Shown: one piece after another, positions 13,524 to 23,456 of the stretch
Numbering within the stretch: position 1 is the first letter of the stretch
Layout: every line of letters begins with the position of its first letter
Program-made: the position numbers and the translations under genes
NCBI GenBank assembly: GCA_932521035.1
Contig: OW051495.1
Span: 1,550,001 to 1,614,000, forward strand
DNA length: 64,000 nt
From: Oscheius dolichura
Taxonomy: Eukaryota > Nematoda > Chromadorea > Rhabditida > Rhabditidae
Direction of reading: 5' to 3'
The notes under the pieces: model-generated
Told to the model about the DNA's origin: nothing
The model's input: the letters and a program-made list of their open reading frames with translations, nothing else
Databases searched by the model: none

Positions 13524-15191
13524 ATGCCAGGATTCTTCACCAAGATCATCGAATGGATTTATTCGTTCTTCTGGAAGGAGGAGATGGAAATCACACTGGT
13601 TGGATTGAACAATTCCGGAAAGACCAGCCTCGTCAATCTCATTTCCGTTAGTTTCATTACTTTTATTTATTTTTAAGGTGTACGACCATCAAAAGAAACT
13701 CACAAGTATCGATCAAATAGTCACGGTGAAGTAAAAAAACTTTGGTTTGAGAAAAAAAAACTACGAATTGCTAAATGTTTTGCCGGTCATTGAAATTCTC
13801 CTGGATATTAGAAATCCAATATGATGAAACCTGGAAAATTCTAAGCCTTTCCCCTTTTCAGAGCGGCAACTTCGCCGAAGAGATGATGCCGACCATTGGC
13901 TTCCAAATGCGACGAGTGACCAAGGGCAACGTGGCCATCAAAATGTGGGATCTCGGCGGACAGAAGAGATTCCGCTCCATGTGGGGACGCTACTGCCGCG
14001 GGGTGGATGTCATCATCTTCATGGTCGACGCAGCGGATGAGGACAATTTTGACGTAAGTTCCTATTGTCAACCACAGAGCACTTCGCTTTCCCTTTGGAT
14101 CGTATATAGCCTCGGCGAAGCGGAAGAAATTGTAATCCTCAAAAAAGGCGAATTCATTCCACAATTCAAAAATTAGGAGGGAAGCGGGTAATTCCCCTAA
14201 CAATATGGCCATTTTTTAATATAATCAAAACTTTTTTTTGCCCCAGCAATAGTATTTCTTCTCAAAATTTCTTATGCCGTATTGTATCCATGTCCATATG
14301 GGTGTTTGGATAAAATGGCTTTACTTTTCTTATTGGGTCATGTTTACAAGTCGTTTGAGAGCTAGCTCTTTTGACTTTGCTCATTTCAAATGCCCTCCAA
14401 AGGTTCCAGATAGTTACAGATACTTTCTCCATTCTATTTCCCCCTAATAATCAAAAAACAATGAGACAAAACATAACAAACGCAAATATTCTGCCTAATT
14501 TTTTTTTTAAATTTCATGTAAGAGAGAAAATTCCAATGAGTTTCGACATTCTGCTCTTTGAACGCCATCGTATTTATCGGTTATTATGGAAAACTGAAGT
14601 TACCCACCCATTCCCCTGTTTCAATACCGATTACAACCGGCGTCAAAATAATATTCTTGCAAGATAGGCTAAAGATAGATTTTCTGTGTAGCCAAGAACC
14701 CGGTCTACAGATATTATTCCTAGAATAGATGCGCTTTTCTAATAAGCTACGGTCAGAACACAAATAGTTTGTGTATCTAGCGACTATACCAATCAGTTTT
14801 ATTCCATTACGGATAATATGGAATTTTTTTTGTTCCGTAAAAGCTATGAATTTTCGAGAATTTTTAGCTCTTCACTTCAGCATAAGATTTCAATTTTTCC
14901 AGAAAGCCGTCGAGGAGCTGCTGTCCCTAATCTATCAGCCACAATTGACAGGAATTCCTCTCCTGATCCTTGGAAACAAATCCGATCTTCCAGGGGCATT
15001 CGACGAGATGCAGTTGATTGAAAGATTGTGAGTAAAATTGGATAAAACTGGAAAGAAATGAGGATAATTTTAGGCATTTGGACCGTTTGGAAGACCGGGA
15101 AATCAGTTGCTATTCTATCTCGTGCAAGGAAAAGGACAACGTTGACACCGCTCTCCACTGGATTGTCAAACATCGCAAGTCTCAACGCTAA
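13524..15191 (+). CDS. arl-8: ADP-ribosylation factor-like protein 8 (small GTPase)
   Basis: Arl8 recruits kinesin adaptors and tethers to lysosomes and synaptic-vesicle precursors. Four exons join cleanly: 13524-13646, 13862-14053, 14903-15027 and 15074-15191, giving 185 aa against about 186 in the family. The protein starts [20 protein letters not shown], the amphipathic acetylated N-terminus typical of Arl8. Motifs: P-loop GLNNSGKTS (about residues 27-35), switch I T in MPTIGFQMR, switch [25 protein letters not shown] specificity motif (LGNKSDLPG) and SCKEKDN at the end. It lacks the N-terminal myristoylation glycine of Arf proteins, as expected. Intron 2 is unusually long (849 bases) and gene-free. 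A poly(A) signal AATAAA lies at 15275-15280. It appears intact and conserved, unlike the region that follows. Confidence 0.97.
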
Positions 15192-15510
15192 ATGGGACAG
15201 AAGGGAGAAAGGCAGAGGAGAGATTGAAATTTGAAATATTCTGTGTTGTAATGTTCTTATAAATTTTCGGGGTCAATAAATTCAATAATTGGTGGAATGG
15301 AGGGGGAAGAATACAATTCTGACTAAAAAATCGGCTGACAGACCTTTAATTTTTTAACTGTCTGCTTCAAATTACCAATAAAATAATTCATTTTTGCTCG
15401 GCAGGTAATCCCAAGTACATCTCTTCAACCCGCTTCTGGTTCAATGTTTCCCTCCAGAACTCGGTAATACGGTAATGAATCAATCGGTCCAATCCGCTCA
15501 TCTTTATGGT

Positions 15511-15690
15511 AGCATTAAACATCACCGGCCGATATCGCTAAACCCTACATAAAGTTCTGATGTTTTATGCTGATTGGTTTTTGCCTTCGTCGGCGGCTAA
15601 AAATGTGAGAACGGAAGCTTGTATATAAGAAAATGGAGAAGCAGCAGACATCACTCGTCTATCTTCATCAGCAGGTTAGAACCATTTTAA
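15511..15690 (+). promoter_or_regulatory. Cystatin-type promoter module, copy 1
   Basis: This block recurs almost unchanged upstream of the cystatin loci. In order: GCATTAAACATCAC, CCTACATAAAGTTCTGATG, an inverted CCAAT box in GCTGATTGGTTTTTGCC, CGGCTAAAAATGTG(A/G)GAACG, a TATA box in GTATATAA, then a short leader ending CATCA.CAG/GTTAGAA that looks like a 5' splice site. Here it leads to the deleted cystatin copy at 15900. Confidence 0.7.
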
Positions 15691-15703
15691 ACGGTACGCG
15701 ATG

Positions 15704-15826
15704 GTCCGATCTCCTCCACCCGTAAAATCTCGGCAGCTGGCTCATCTGTATTCAAACACAGTTACAAAGCTGTGACATCTTTATACCTTTGAACTGCCGA
15801 GAGTTACGGGTGCAGGAGATCGGACT
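15704..15826. mobile_element. Hairpin element family B, copy 1
   Basis: This is a ~123-base foldback whose arms carry GATCTCC..CACCCGTAAAATCTCGGCAG and its inverse, CTGCCGAGAGTTACGGGTGCAGGAGATC. It sits between the promoter module and the cystatin start. The flank GAGGACCGAG is also found, inverted, beside copy 2 at 30931, so both copies descend from one insertion. Confidence 0.7.
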
Positions 15827-15899
15827 GTTGAGGACCGAGCCTTTTGATTCACATTTCCAGAAAAGATCCTGACGTTTATAGAAACCAAACATTTCAGAA

Positions 15900-16136
15900 A
15901 TGAAGATACAGCTTTTTCTGTTCTCCGCACTTGTAGCCGCCTGTTATGGAATTACAACCACGGGGCCACGACCTATTCGGCTGAAAATTGTCCTCTAACT
16001 GGTAAAGGAGCCAAACACGTGAGAATAATTGATTTCCCCCTTCAAATACTCCCTCTTTTAGATCTATCGTGTCCAGATTTATTCTGTCAAGTGGTTGAAT
16101 ACAGTCGAAGTCACAGACGTCAAAAAGATCAAGTGA
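15900..16136 (+). pseudogene. Cystatin pseudogene (internal deletion)
   Basis: The first codons match the intact cystatin at 26902: MKIQLFLFSALVAACYG, a signal peptide, preceded by TTTCAG. Right after ACAACCACG the sequence jumps to the middle of exon 3 (CCTATTC.GCTGAAAATTGTCC). The rest of exon 1, exon 2 and the first half of exon 3, including the QxVxG protease-binding motif, are gone. The join is out of frame and stops at 15996. The last intron and exon 4, encoding the ITYSVKW-like strand, and the AATAAA just past the stop are still present, so this is a recent deletion. A product of about 32 aa would be a bare signal peptide. Confidence 0.8.
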
Positions 16137-16199
16137 TTCGAGAAATAAAGATTGATTGAAAAGAACTCGTCATGTTACAACTATCTTATAAATTGCAGG

Positions 16200-16340
16200 C
16201 TGAATTGCGCTACATATGCCATAAAGTTTCTGATGTTTTATGCTGATTGGTTTTTGCCTTCCCCTAACGGCTAAAAATGTGGGAACGGAAGTCTGTATAT
16301 AACGAGACAGGCACAAGAGGGGCACAAGAGAGATATCACT
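16200..16340 (+). promoter_or_regulatory. Cystatin-type promoter module, copy 2
   Basis: A second copy of the module lies directly after the deleted cystatin. It has CATAAAGTTTCTGATG, GCTGATTGGTTTTTGCC, CGGCTAAAAATGTGGGAACG, GTATATAACGAGA, then CATCAAAAGGTTAGAAAC and a TTTCAGAAATG site at 16399. No cystatin reading frame follows; the next recognisable coding sequence is the lectin-like fragment at 16610. Confidence 0.65.
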
Positions 16341-16609
16341 CGATTTGTCTCCATCAAAAGGTTAGAAACGTTTTGCTGTTATCTATTTTTTTGAGGTTTC
16401 AGAAATGAATTTGAAAAAATCTGATTTTTTGCTGATTTTGAGGAGCCTGGCCTTCAAGTGCTTCTCTCCTTCTTCTTTTAGAGGCCCTGGCCTTTCGATC
16501 TGCCGTCTTTGATAGTCACAAGCGGAAGTCAGTGGCTGTCCATTCGGCTAGCTGGCTTAAACTTACGGGAAGGAGGGATCGTCCATTTCTCGCTGTCAGT
16601 GTTGGAGAT

Positions 16610-16960
16610 ATGGCGCTATCTGTCCTCCTCCTGCCTATTCTTCTTTTCCCTTTTACTTCTGGATATATCCCGACCGAATGGTGTCAGTTACTGGCCGATT
16701 ACCGTATGAATCTGTTCCCAATTTCAGCTGACGACGATCCGGATTTCCTCGATATTCTTATCCCAACAACGGTAATTCCTCCCACAACTACAGGCCAGTT
16801 TCCATATTTTGTTCCTTTACAAAAGTCAGAATTGATTCGAACCGGGAAGTATAAACAGGTTCCCCGATTCGACTAAAAATATTTGTTATTCCTCATTCAA
16901 TCAAAAGCTTAGCCATTGAGACGACCACCACGACGACCACGACATCTTACTGTAAGATCG
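16610..16960 (+). pseudogene. N-terminal fragment of a secreted lectin-like gene (no lectin domain)
   Basis: The frame begins MALSVLLLPILLFPFTSGYI, a signal peptide, followed after a likely short intron by an acidic DDDPDFLDI stretch and a Thr/Pro-rich stalk (VIPPTTTGQ, then a run of ACGACCACC threonine codons near 16920). Order and spacing mirror the intact lectin gene at 19280 (signal peptide, ...CIPT, acidic DDMYEDE, Thr stalk). Sequence upstream is also loosely similar. No C-type lectin exons follow, so it is either a truncated paralogue or a short mucin-like secreted peptide. Confidence 0.45.
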
Positions 16961-17672
16961 GCTCTACTTACGTTTAATCGGTCAATCAAATTGCCGCGGC
17001 GCCTTAATAGCTGCAGCTCGCTCATTTTTCGACCAATCTCAAAAAATCAAGCACTGTCTTGGACAGGAGATCACGCCGGTTCTAGCGAATATAGTGTTAG
17101 TTCTATACTCCTTAGAGAAAATTTTAGACGAAGACCGATGCTCATTTTTCGGCGTATCTTTGTTTTTTTGTCGCCATTGATAATTTTTGGTAGGCTTATT
17201 GAGCTGAAAACCAGTTGATTAGAGCTGTCTTGATCTGGTGTCCGAGATGGTCTTTGAATTTTTGTAAATGACTGAGGAGTCGATAAGTTACAGCTATGAA
17301 CACGACACCAAAATTCCATTGACCGGCTAAACTTTTGATTAACGGGCTAAAGGTAAGGAGAGCCATAAGATCAAACCTCTTCAATTTCCCCGGATATTCC
17401 ACAGAATCTCTTCGCTGCGGAACCAGGAAATTTGCGATCTCCCGGCCAGGCTCGCAACTGGAATATTCGGTTATTTCTACGCCATTTTTAATAAAATAAA
17501 AATCCAGATGAAGAGGAGAATCTGAGCTATGCCGCAGCCAAAAGTCAGCCTGATCCTATGTGTGGACAAACAGAAATGTGCCAAAAACGTTGAATTTTAC
17601 TGAATTTTTCATTTGCGCTTGCCCTGGATTTTCCACACATAGGATCGGGCTGTGATTGGGCTGGGAGATAGC

Positions 17673-18029
17673 TCAGGTCCTTCGGCCCATCTGAACGTTT
17701 AGCTTATCGAGAATGGTCCAGAAATAACTGAGATATTCCACTTGCGAGCCCCCAAAAATGGGCCGAGGACCAGGCAGTACGGCCATCCATAACCGCCGGT
17801 GTTGTTGCTGCTTCTGTTGGTAGATGTCGCTGGTTTTAGAATCCAGTAGAGCGTACGGCCTCACGGTGCTCCAGTCCGGCTTGAGGCTCGGGGGTCTGTC
17901 TTTTGTCACGGCTGCACGGCGGCGGACGAGCAGCAACACTAAATGAGAGAGAAGCAGAACGTTTCGGCCGCCTGACCTTATCCGACGTTTATTACGCAAA
18001 ATGATAGGAGGGGAGAAACGGGCCTCCAT
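17673..18029 (-). CDS. Unassigned reading frame, basic N-terminus
   Basis: An open frame of 118 codons. It starts METARF-like (M-E-A-R-F), has a short hydrophobic run (VLLLSHLVLLLV, about residues 24-35) followed by RRR, then a Gln/Arg-rich middle and a more ordinary end with WMAVLPGPRPIFGG. I do not recognise a family. The frame could be a type II membrane protein exon, or chance in a patch of rearranged repeats; the sequence just upstream is a copy of DNA found downstream of the cystatin gene at 27508, which argues against a native promoter. Confidence 0.25.
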   Translation of the reverse strand: MEARFSPPIILRNKRRIRSGGRNVLLLSHLVLLLVRRRAAVTKDRPPSLKPDWSTVRPYALLDSKTSDIYQQKQQQHRRLWMAVLPGPRPIFGGSQVEYLSYFWTILDKLNVQMGRRT

Positions 18030-18429
18030 TCGTTATGCTATAACAATCTTATATAAATGAAATTGAACTGTTATTTCCCCCATAAACAGACAGGGGTATT
18101 ATTCGAGAGGGGGAGGACTGAAAAAAGGACAGGGATGTGTCACCAGCTGCTAAAATTGGAACACCACTGATTGGAAATAAAAGTGGAGCGAGTAAAAATA
18201 GACGAACTGTTTTGCAAACGATGTTGTAATTATTTCATAGCTTGGAAATTGGAGAGGAAAAAGCGGAAACGGGGCGAAATGCCCTCTTTCTGTAAAGTTT
18301 GGCCGATGCGGCAAGGAATGACCTTCACCGTTGTTCAAGGCGCTTATCAAGGCCCAGAAGATTGCATCCCGGAAATACCAATACATTATCCTTGTTTATC
18401 CATTCTTGAACACCAGTGAGTCACCAGAA

Positions 18430-18560
18430 AAGGTGAGTCACCGGAGAAGACTCCTGTTCCTCCTGAGAATTCTCCATTATTTCCCGCTGCCTGTTGTTGT
18501 TGTCCCGCTGCTCGACGGTTCAAATGACTTGTTCTCCGTCTTATGGATCTTGTCACTTTT
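18430..18560 (-). pseudogene. Fragment of the Gln/Lys-rich tail of the L-domain gene
   Basis: On the minus strand this reads AAGQQQQAAG followed by an EFSGG segment. The matching text in the receptor L-domain gene (about 23610-23690) reads GAGQQQQAAGKEEEF. The shared DNA includes CTGCCTGTTGTTGTTGTCCC and GACTTGTT.TC.GTCTT. The fragment has no partner exons around it, so it is a displaced, broken copy. Confidence 0.5.
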
Positions 18561-19279
18561 CTATAATAATATGCCGTTTTTATGTGTCGAATTTCATTAA
18601 ATAGAGGCTCTGCGCAAATTTTTTTGCGTTCAGGACTTGAATTATTTTGGCTATTTTTGTTTCCCTTGATGTTTTCTAATATTTCTTTTTTTAGGATAAG
18701 CTTCTCTTTGATCAAGAGAACGACGTGGATTATTTTTCAGGTCAGTTTATTTGTTAAAAATTGTTATTTCATTCGCTTGTTTTCAGAATCGAACAAAGAA
18801 GGATAGAAGACTACAGTTTGCCCAAAAAACTTCTATTTTGCTTTCATGATACTTATTGTGATATGGTTTAATAAATATAAAAATAAAAATATATCATTAA
18901 AAATCGTTGAAAAATGTGGAAACAGCAGCAAAAATGGATAAAAACTAAAAATTCAAGATTATGTAATTCGCTGCCGCCGCACCCGTACGATGTCGGCAGG
19001 GCGCACTGTAGCGCGCTATTTTACTGCCGGTAGCTCCCTTTAAAGGGTTGTTTTCTTTCGTTACGGTTGCCATTTTGGGTTGTTCCCACAACAGTTTCGG
19101 ACGGATCGATAAGTCGATCCCCGATCAAATCTTTCTCGCACCGCTGGCTGTCAGGGCGCTAGCCACCAGCCTTTCTGTTTCTCGTTTGATTAGTAAGTAC
19201 AATGGCGGTGCGATCTGTAGCTGCAGTGAAAGGCGTATCCCTTTCTCGTCGCCATTATCCCGACCCATTAGCGCGTGAT

Positions 19280-20710
19280 ATGGCTGCTTTTAAAGCTGTT
19301 CTTCTTTTATTCCTATGCCGTCTTCCCCTTGCCTCCTCCTGCATCCCTACCGTAACCCGTAAGTCTATTTTATTCTTCTTTCAATGAGGTTTCCAGCGGA
19401 CGATATGTACGAGGACGAGATGGAAGCGACAACCTCCGTTTTACTGACGACCGTGTTGGCTATGACGGCCGAAACGACCAGTCAGGCAACGACTACAACC
19501 ACAACAACAGGAAGTGAGCAACCCATCTGCAAAAACGCTAGTTTCACCTCAAAAATTCTATTTTGGGTTATATCTAAACGATTCTTTATTTTCATGGAAC
19601 ATAACCTATTTCATCTTGTTCGCCATAAAATTCTGATAGAAGCAAAACAAATAAGCAAGGTCGAATTAATCGAACGCGGCGAGCATTTGGTGAGGTTGAT
19701 GAGGTGGCGAAAAGCGATAATAGCCTCTCGGAAAGTGGTTCTTTAGAGGAGTTAGAGCGGTTTGAGAGAGAGCGCCAAAAGTCATTTTCGACTAAAACTG
19801 AACAAAAAAGCCGCTTTGTTTATTTAGGCTACAGAATTGGGATCAGTGAAAACCCTCCATTTCCAATCGTCCCTATTTAATTTCTGTGTTTCAGTGTGTC
19901 CTCCCTCGTGGGTACTCAATCCAGCCATCAATTTCTGCTATCTGCTTGTACCAGGATCACTAGGTAATGTGAATGATGCAAAGTGTGCTGCTGTGGTGGC
20001 TGGTGCAACATTGGCTTCCATTCATAATGCGGATGAAAATGCTTTTATCCTCAGTAGGTTTCATTTTTTTTGAACGGCGACTAATTTTATCAATGCGTCT
20101 GGGTTTTATGGCCCTGCAAATGGAGCAAAACTATTAATCACTATCTTGAAAAGAAGAACTCAAAGGTGCCAGCGTGGCTTGACAGGAATGTACAAAAAGA
20201 GTTCACTACGGAGATAAACTTTTTTTAGAAAGCATTTGGCTCAATTGTTTGATCGAACCACCGCGACCAAATACCCTGCTACACCTAGATTTTAAAGAAG
20301 AAAGCGGTTCTTAGAAGGAACATTTGGAATCATTTGTCGATATATTTAGAAACAATTTAGTCGAACCAATGAATTTCCTTCCTAGATATCCTTAATGATG
20401 CGACGACTAGCTATGCTTTCCTGGGTGGTTATTCACCGACAGGGATGCTAGGCACATGGTATTGGACTGATGGAACTACGGTAACGTCTCCTTTCATTCA
20501 TTGTTATGTAATATCCTTTAGTACGCCTATGAAAATTGGTACGGTAACTTTCCACTCGGTACTAATAATTGCATGGCGGTAAAAAATATAAAAATCTAGA
20601 AGAAGACCGCTATGTTTTAGATGGCTGCAGATTCACCCTATGTTGGTAAGTGGTTCAACAATATGTGTAGTGTTCCGTATGACTTTCTCTGCATGATTGC
20701 CGCTACTTGA
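19280..20710 (+). CDS. Secreted C-type lectin-like protein
   Basis: Six exons join in phase: 19280-19358, 19397-19513, 19895-20053, 20396-20480, 20522-20578 and 20621-20710, giving about 195 aa. Order of parts: signal peptide MAAFKAVLLLFLCRLPLASS, an acidic segment DDMYEDEME, a Thr-rich O-glycosylation-type stalk, then a C-type lectin-like domain from CPPSWVLNPAINFCY. Domain landmarks are AKCAAVVAGATLASIHNADE (helix 2 plus the strand after it), FLGGY, WYWTDGT, a central W in ENWYGNFP, and the closing C...C pair in FNNMCSVPYDFLC. The EPN/WND calcium-sugar motifs are not seen, so sugar binding by the classical site is doubtful. The start at 19280 is chosen because the upstream in-frame ATG (19202) would bury the signal peptide. 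AATAAA lies at 20764. Confidence 0.9.
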
Positions 20711-21210
20711 TGAAAACGGTAGACAAAACCATTTTGTATGCGCAACTACTCGTTAAAATTGTTAATAAACATTTAAAAAAAAGCCGTCTTATATTGGAAA
20801 GCAATATTTTGAGAGGACAAAAATGCCGAGAAACTCAATCGGTAGAATTAAACACAAGCTCGGACAATGAGTTCAGAGAAAACATGGATGAACAGTCAGA
20901 AAATGTATGGAACAGGGTGAACAAGGGAAAAATGTGGAAGAAACATGGATGAAGAATCACACAGTGGTTTTCTTTGCAAAATAATAGCTGCAGTGGATTG
21001 AAGACGGAAGAGATGAAAAGATATTTATTTTCACATTGAAATCTTACAAAGAAATGGGTTCAATATGCACCAGGATAGATTCAGGCGGGTGAGATTCTCT
21101 CTTTTGGATATGGTCAGAGGGGAATACTTGCATAATTTACAGTTAGATATCACGATAGCATCGAAATAATTATTAGATAATCGATAAATCTTAAAACGTG
21201 GAGAATTCGG
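20711..21210. other. Intergenic, convergent gene ends
   Basis: About 500 AT-rich bases between the 3' ends of the lectin gene and the cysteine-rich gene. Apart from the lectin poly(A) signal near 20764, nothing was recognised. Confidence 0.6.
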
Positions 21211-23200
21211 TTAGCAGGAGCCGGCGTTGAGTAGCGCCTTCAGTTGATCCTGGGCGTCGGCATCTGTCCAGAATGTGTCCTCATCGTCATGCATACAGTA
21301 TGCTCCGGATTCGTGGAAACCTTTCGAACATTGGGAGACTGTAATTGGGGTATTTTCTTTGGAAGAAACCAGGTCCATTGCCCATATTTTTCCAACCGGG
21401 AATTTATTGCCCAGAGAAAACAAGAAAAGTTCAGTTCAAAATTCAGATCGCGAATTGATAAAAACTTCCCAGATGAAAGTTATATGGCCTCCATAAAACG
21501 GAAATAAACGCGGTAACGAAAGGGAAAACTGTCCTAATCACCCTTTTACGGGTAAAATCAGCGAAAAATGGCAGAAAGATTCACAACAACATCCATAGAG
21601 CATCAGGCCATCCTTGCATTGACACTGGACCACATTCTTGTCACTCTTCCTCTTGGCTTCCGTAACTAAGTTCCGGGTTATTTTTTTTTTGCGTAACTTA
21701 GTTCCGCCTTGGTTATTCAACTAATATTTATGTTATTTTTCAGCGGACAACCACCCCCCTCCCTGGTTGGGGCTCCGAAGTCGACATGCCGCAGGCAAAA
21801 ATAACATAAATATGGGTTAAATATCCACGGCGGAACTTAGTTACCCAAGAAAAATTAACCCGAAACTTAGTTACGGAAGAAAAAAATAGACCGGAACGGC
21901 CCTTCCTCTTCTCACAATACGTATTTGGACAACGAGCAGAACAGTCCAGATCCGTTATGCAGCCATATTCTCCGGGCCAAAGTTTCCTAAACTTTCAGTG
22001 TCCAGGGTATCTTATAACAATTCCCTTATATAATTTGTTACTTGGCATAGTGCTTCCCAATGGAAAAAAAAAACTAAAAATCTTCATCTTTGTTAGAATT
22101 TTGCAGCCCAGTTCTTTTTCTTCTTCATAGGTTCAATTGTTTAGCATGTGCGGGACGAGAAAGTAAAACCGATTGCTTTTCAGTAAATAAAGGAAAAAAA
22201 AGGAGACTCGTATTGAATTTTCCCATTCAAACAAGAGCATAATCACTGGAAGTTTCACCGAAAGAATACCAGTAGTAGGACATCTGAAATTGGTTGATTA
22301 TGACCTCACGCTAAATGTGATAAATGGTTGAAGGCGTTCTTTTTATTGGGAAAATGAAACAATTCTAATAGAAGAAAAAAGACCTGGGTAGAGGACAGCA
22401 ACCGCCATTGATGCACTCCGAGCCGGAAGAACAAGAACCGGAACAGGTGGACAAAGCCACGATTCCTAGAAATTTTTTATCATAGATGTTGGGAACAGTA
22501 AAGAAAAGAAGTTAGTAGGTCTTTTTATGTTCCGGTCAAAACATAAAGGTGTTTTTCTAATTGAAATTTGCTCCCGTTTCCTTTTATATTTGCTTTTACT
22601 TATCGCTACCTCGTGCTCTGATATTTGCATTTCCCCGTGGTTCCAAATAATTTGAAATTTTTGCCAAAGGGTGGAAAACTGACTAGTTGGGCACCGTGGA
22701 AGAGGACAACAGCCTCCATTCATACAGCTGAAGCCACTGGGACAGCAATTTGTACAGCCGCCGGCGCATCTGAAAAATATCTTCGGCTACACCTTCTTAT
22801 GGAATCGGCTAGAAATGAAACCCGTTCATTTATCAGCTTGTAGCCTCAACAATTCATGAAAATCTATTTTCTTTTTGTTATTTTGATATTTTTTATGATT
22901 CCTTGAGGATATTTCTATAGTTGTTTTGTCGCAGCGACGATTCGCTGTTGTCTACGTATAAAATATGAATTGAACTTTGAAAATAAGACGAATCGGCTGT
23001 TTAGGGTGTTACAGTTTGGACACCTCTACGGTAGTGAAGTTTCAAAATGCGAAATAAAACAGATAGCGTATATTTGAGACGGATTGCTAACGTACCTTTG
23101 AGATGAGACAACATTTCCCCGGCACATGGGCAGCGGACAGCAAGCTCCGTTGGCGCATTCGACTCCCGGTCGGTCACAATCAAGTGTTCAAGTACAGACG
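21211..23200 (-). pseudogene. Cysteine-rich repeat (EB/lustrin-like) secreted gene, apparently broken
   Basis: Minus-strand exons encode repeated cysteine modules: CANGACCPLPMC (about 23150), CMNGGCCPLPRC (about 22710), CINGGCCPLPR (about 22410), CITDLDCSARCPNTYCEKRK (about 21950), CQCKDGLMLYGCCCES (about 21600) and a last exon ending LKALLNAGSC (stop 21211). CxxGxCCPLP modules are typical of nematode EB or lustrin-like extracellular proteins. Two defects are visible: a TGA stands in the cysteine frame just before the first module, and a 247-base MITE with a 9-bp target duplication interrupts the exon that joins CEKRK to KSDKN. No signal-peptide exon was found. It may be a pseudogene, or it may be rescued by splicing that I cannot confirm. 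Confidence 0.5.
21655..21901. mobile_element. Mutator-like MITE in a coding exon
   Basis: This 247-base foldback has inverted ends containing CCGTAACTAAGTT(C/T)CGGGTTA and GTAACTTAGTTCCGCC/GGCGGAACTTAGTTAC. It is bracketed by the 9-base direct repeat CTTCCTCTT (21646-21654 and 21902-21910). A 9-bp target duplication with long inverted ends is characteristic of Mutator-like elements. It has no transposase. Confidence 0.75.
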
Positions 23201-23456
23201 CCTAAAAACAGGGGTGTCAGCTGATATTTTCCTGTGTTTAGAGAGCTGAAAAATAGTGAAAACAAAACTAACCTAGTCGCTTGAGCACATAGTAAATTAA
23301 AAAAGGTTCCTTTGTGAGAAGAATTGACAAAAGAAGGTTCATGAAGCACACCAAGAAGAAAATGCAGCGCAGCTCACGAAAATATTGGAAAGTAAAAGAA
23401 GTTTCCAATTTATTCATCATTGGTTCTATTTTTTCTGTCTTATATATTGTTTATTT

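Larger units (their letters stand above)
17000..19279. other. Patchwork of repeat and pseudogene fragments
   Basis: This 2.3-kb stretch has no gene I can complete. It contains a diverged family-A MITE remnant (about 17220-17330), a 20-bp inverted repeat (17547-17566 with 17632-17651, 19 of 20 matching), an unassigned minus-strand frame, a copy of the DNA that follows the intact cystatin (18000-18080 resembles 27508-27575), a Gln/Gly-rich pseudogene fragment (18430-18560), a segment shared with 31190-31450 (18600-18800), and a half copy of hairpin family B (18971-19000). Confidence 0.5.
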
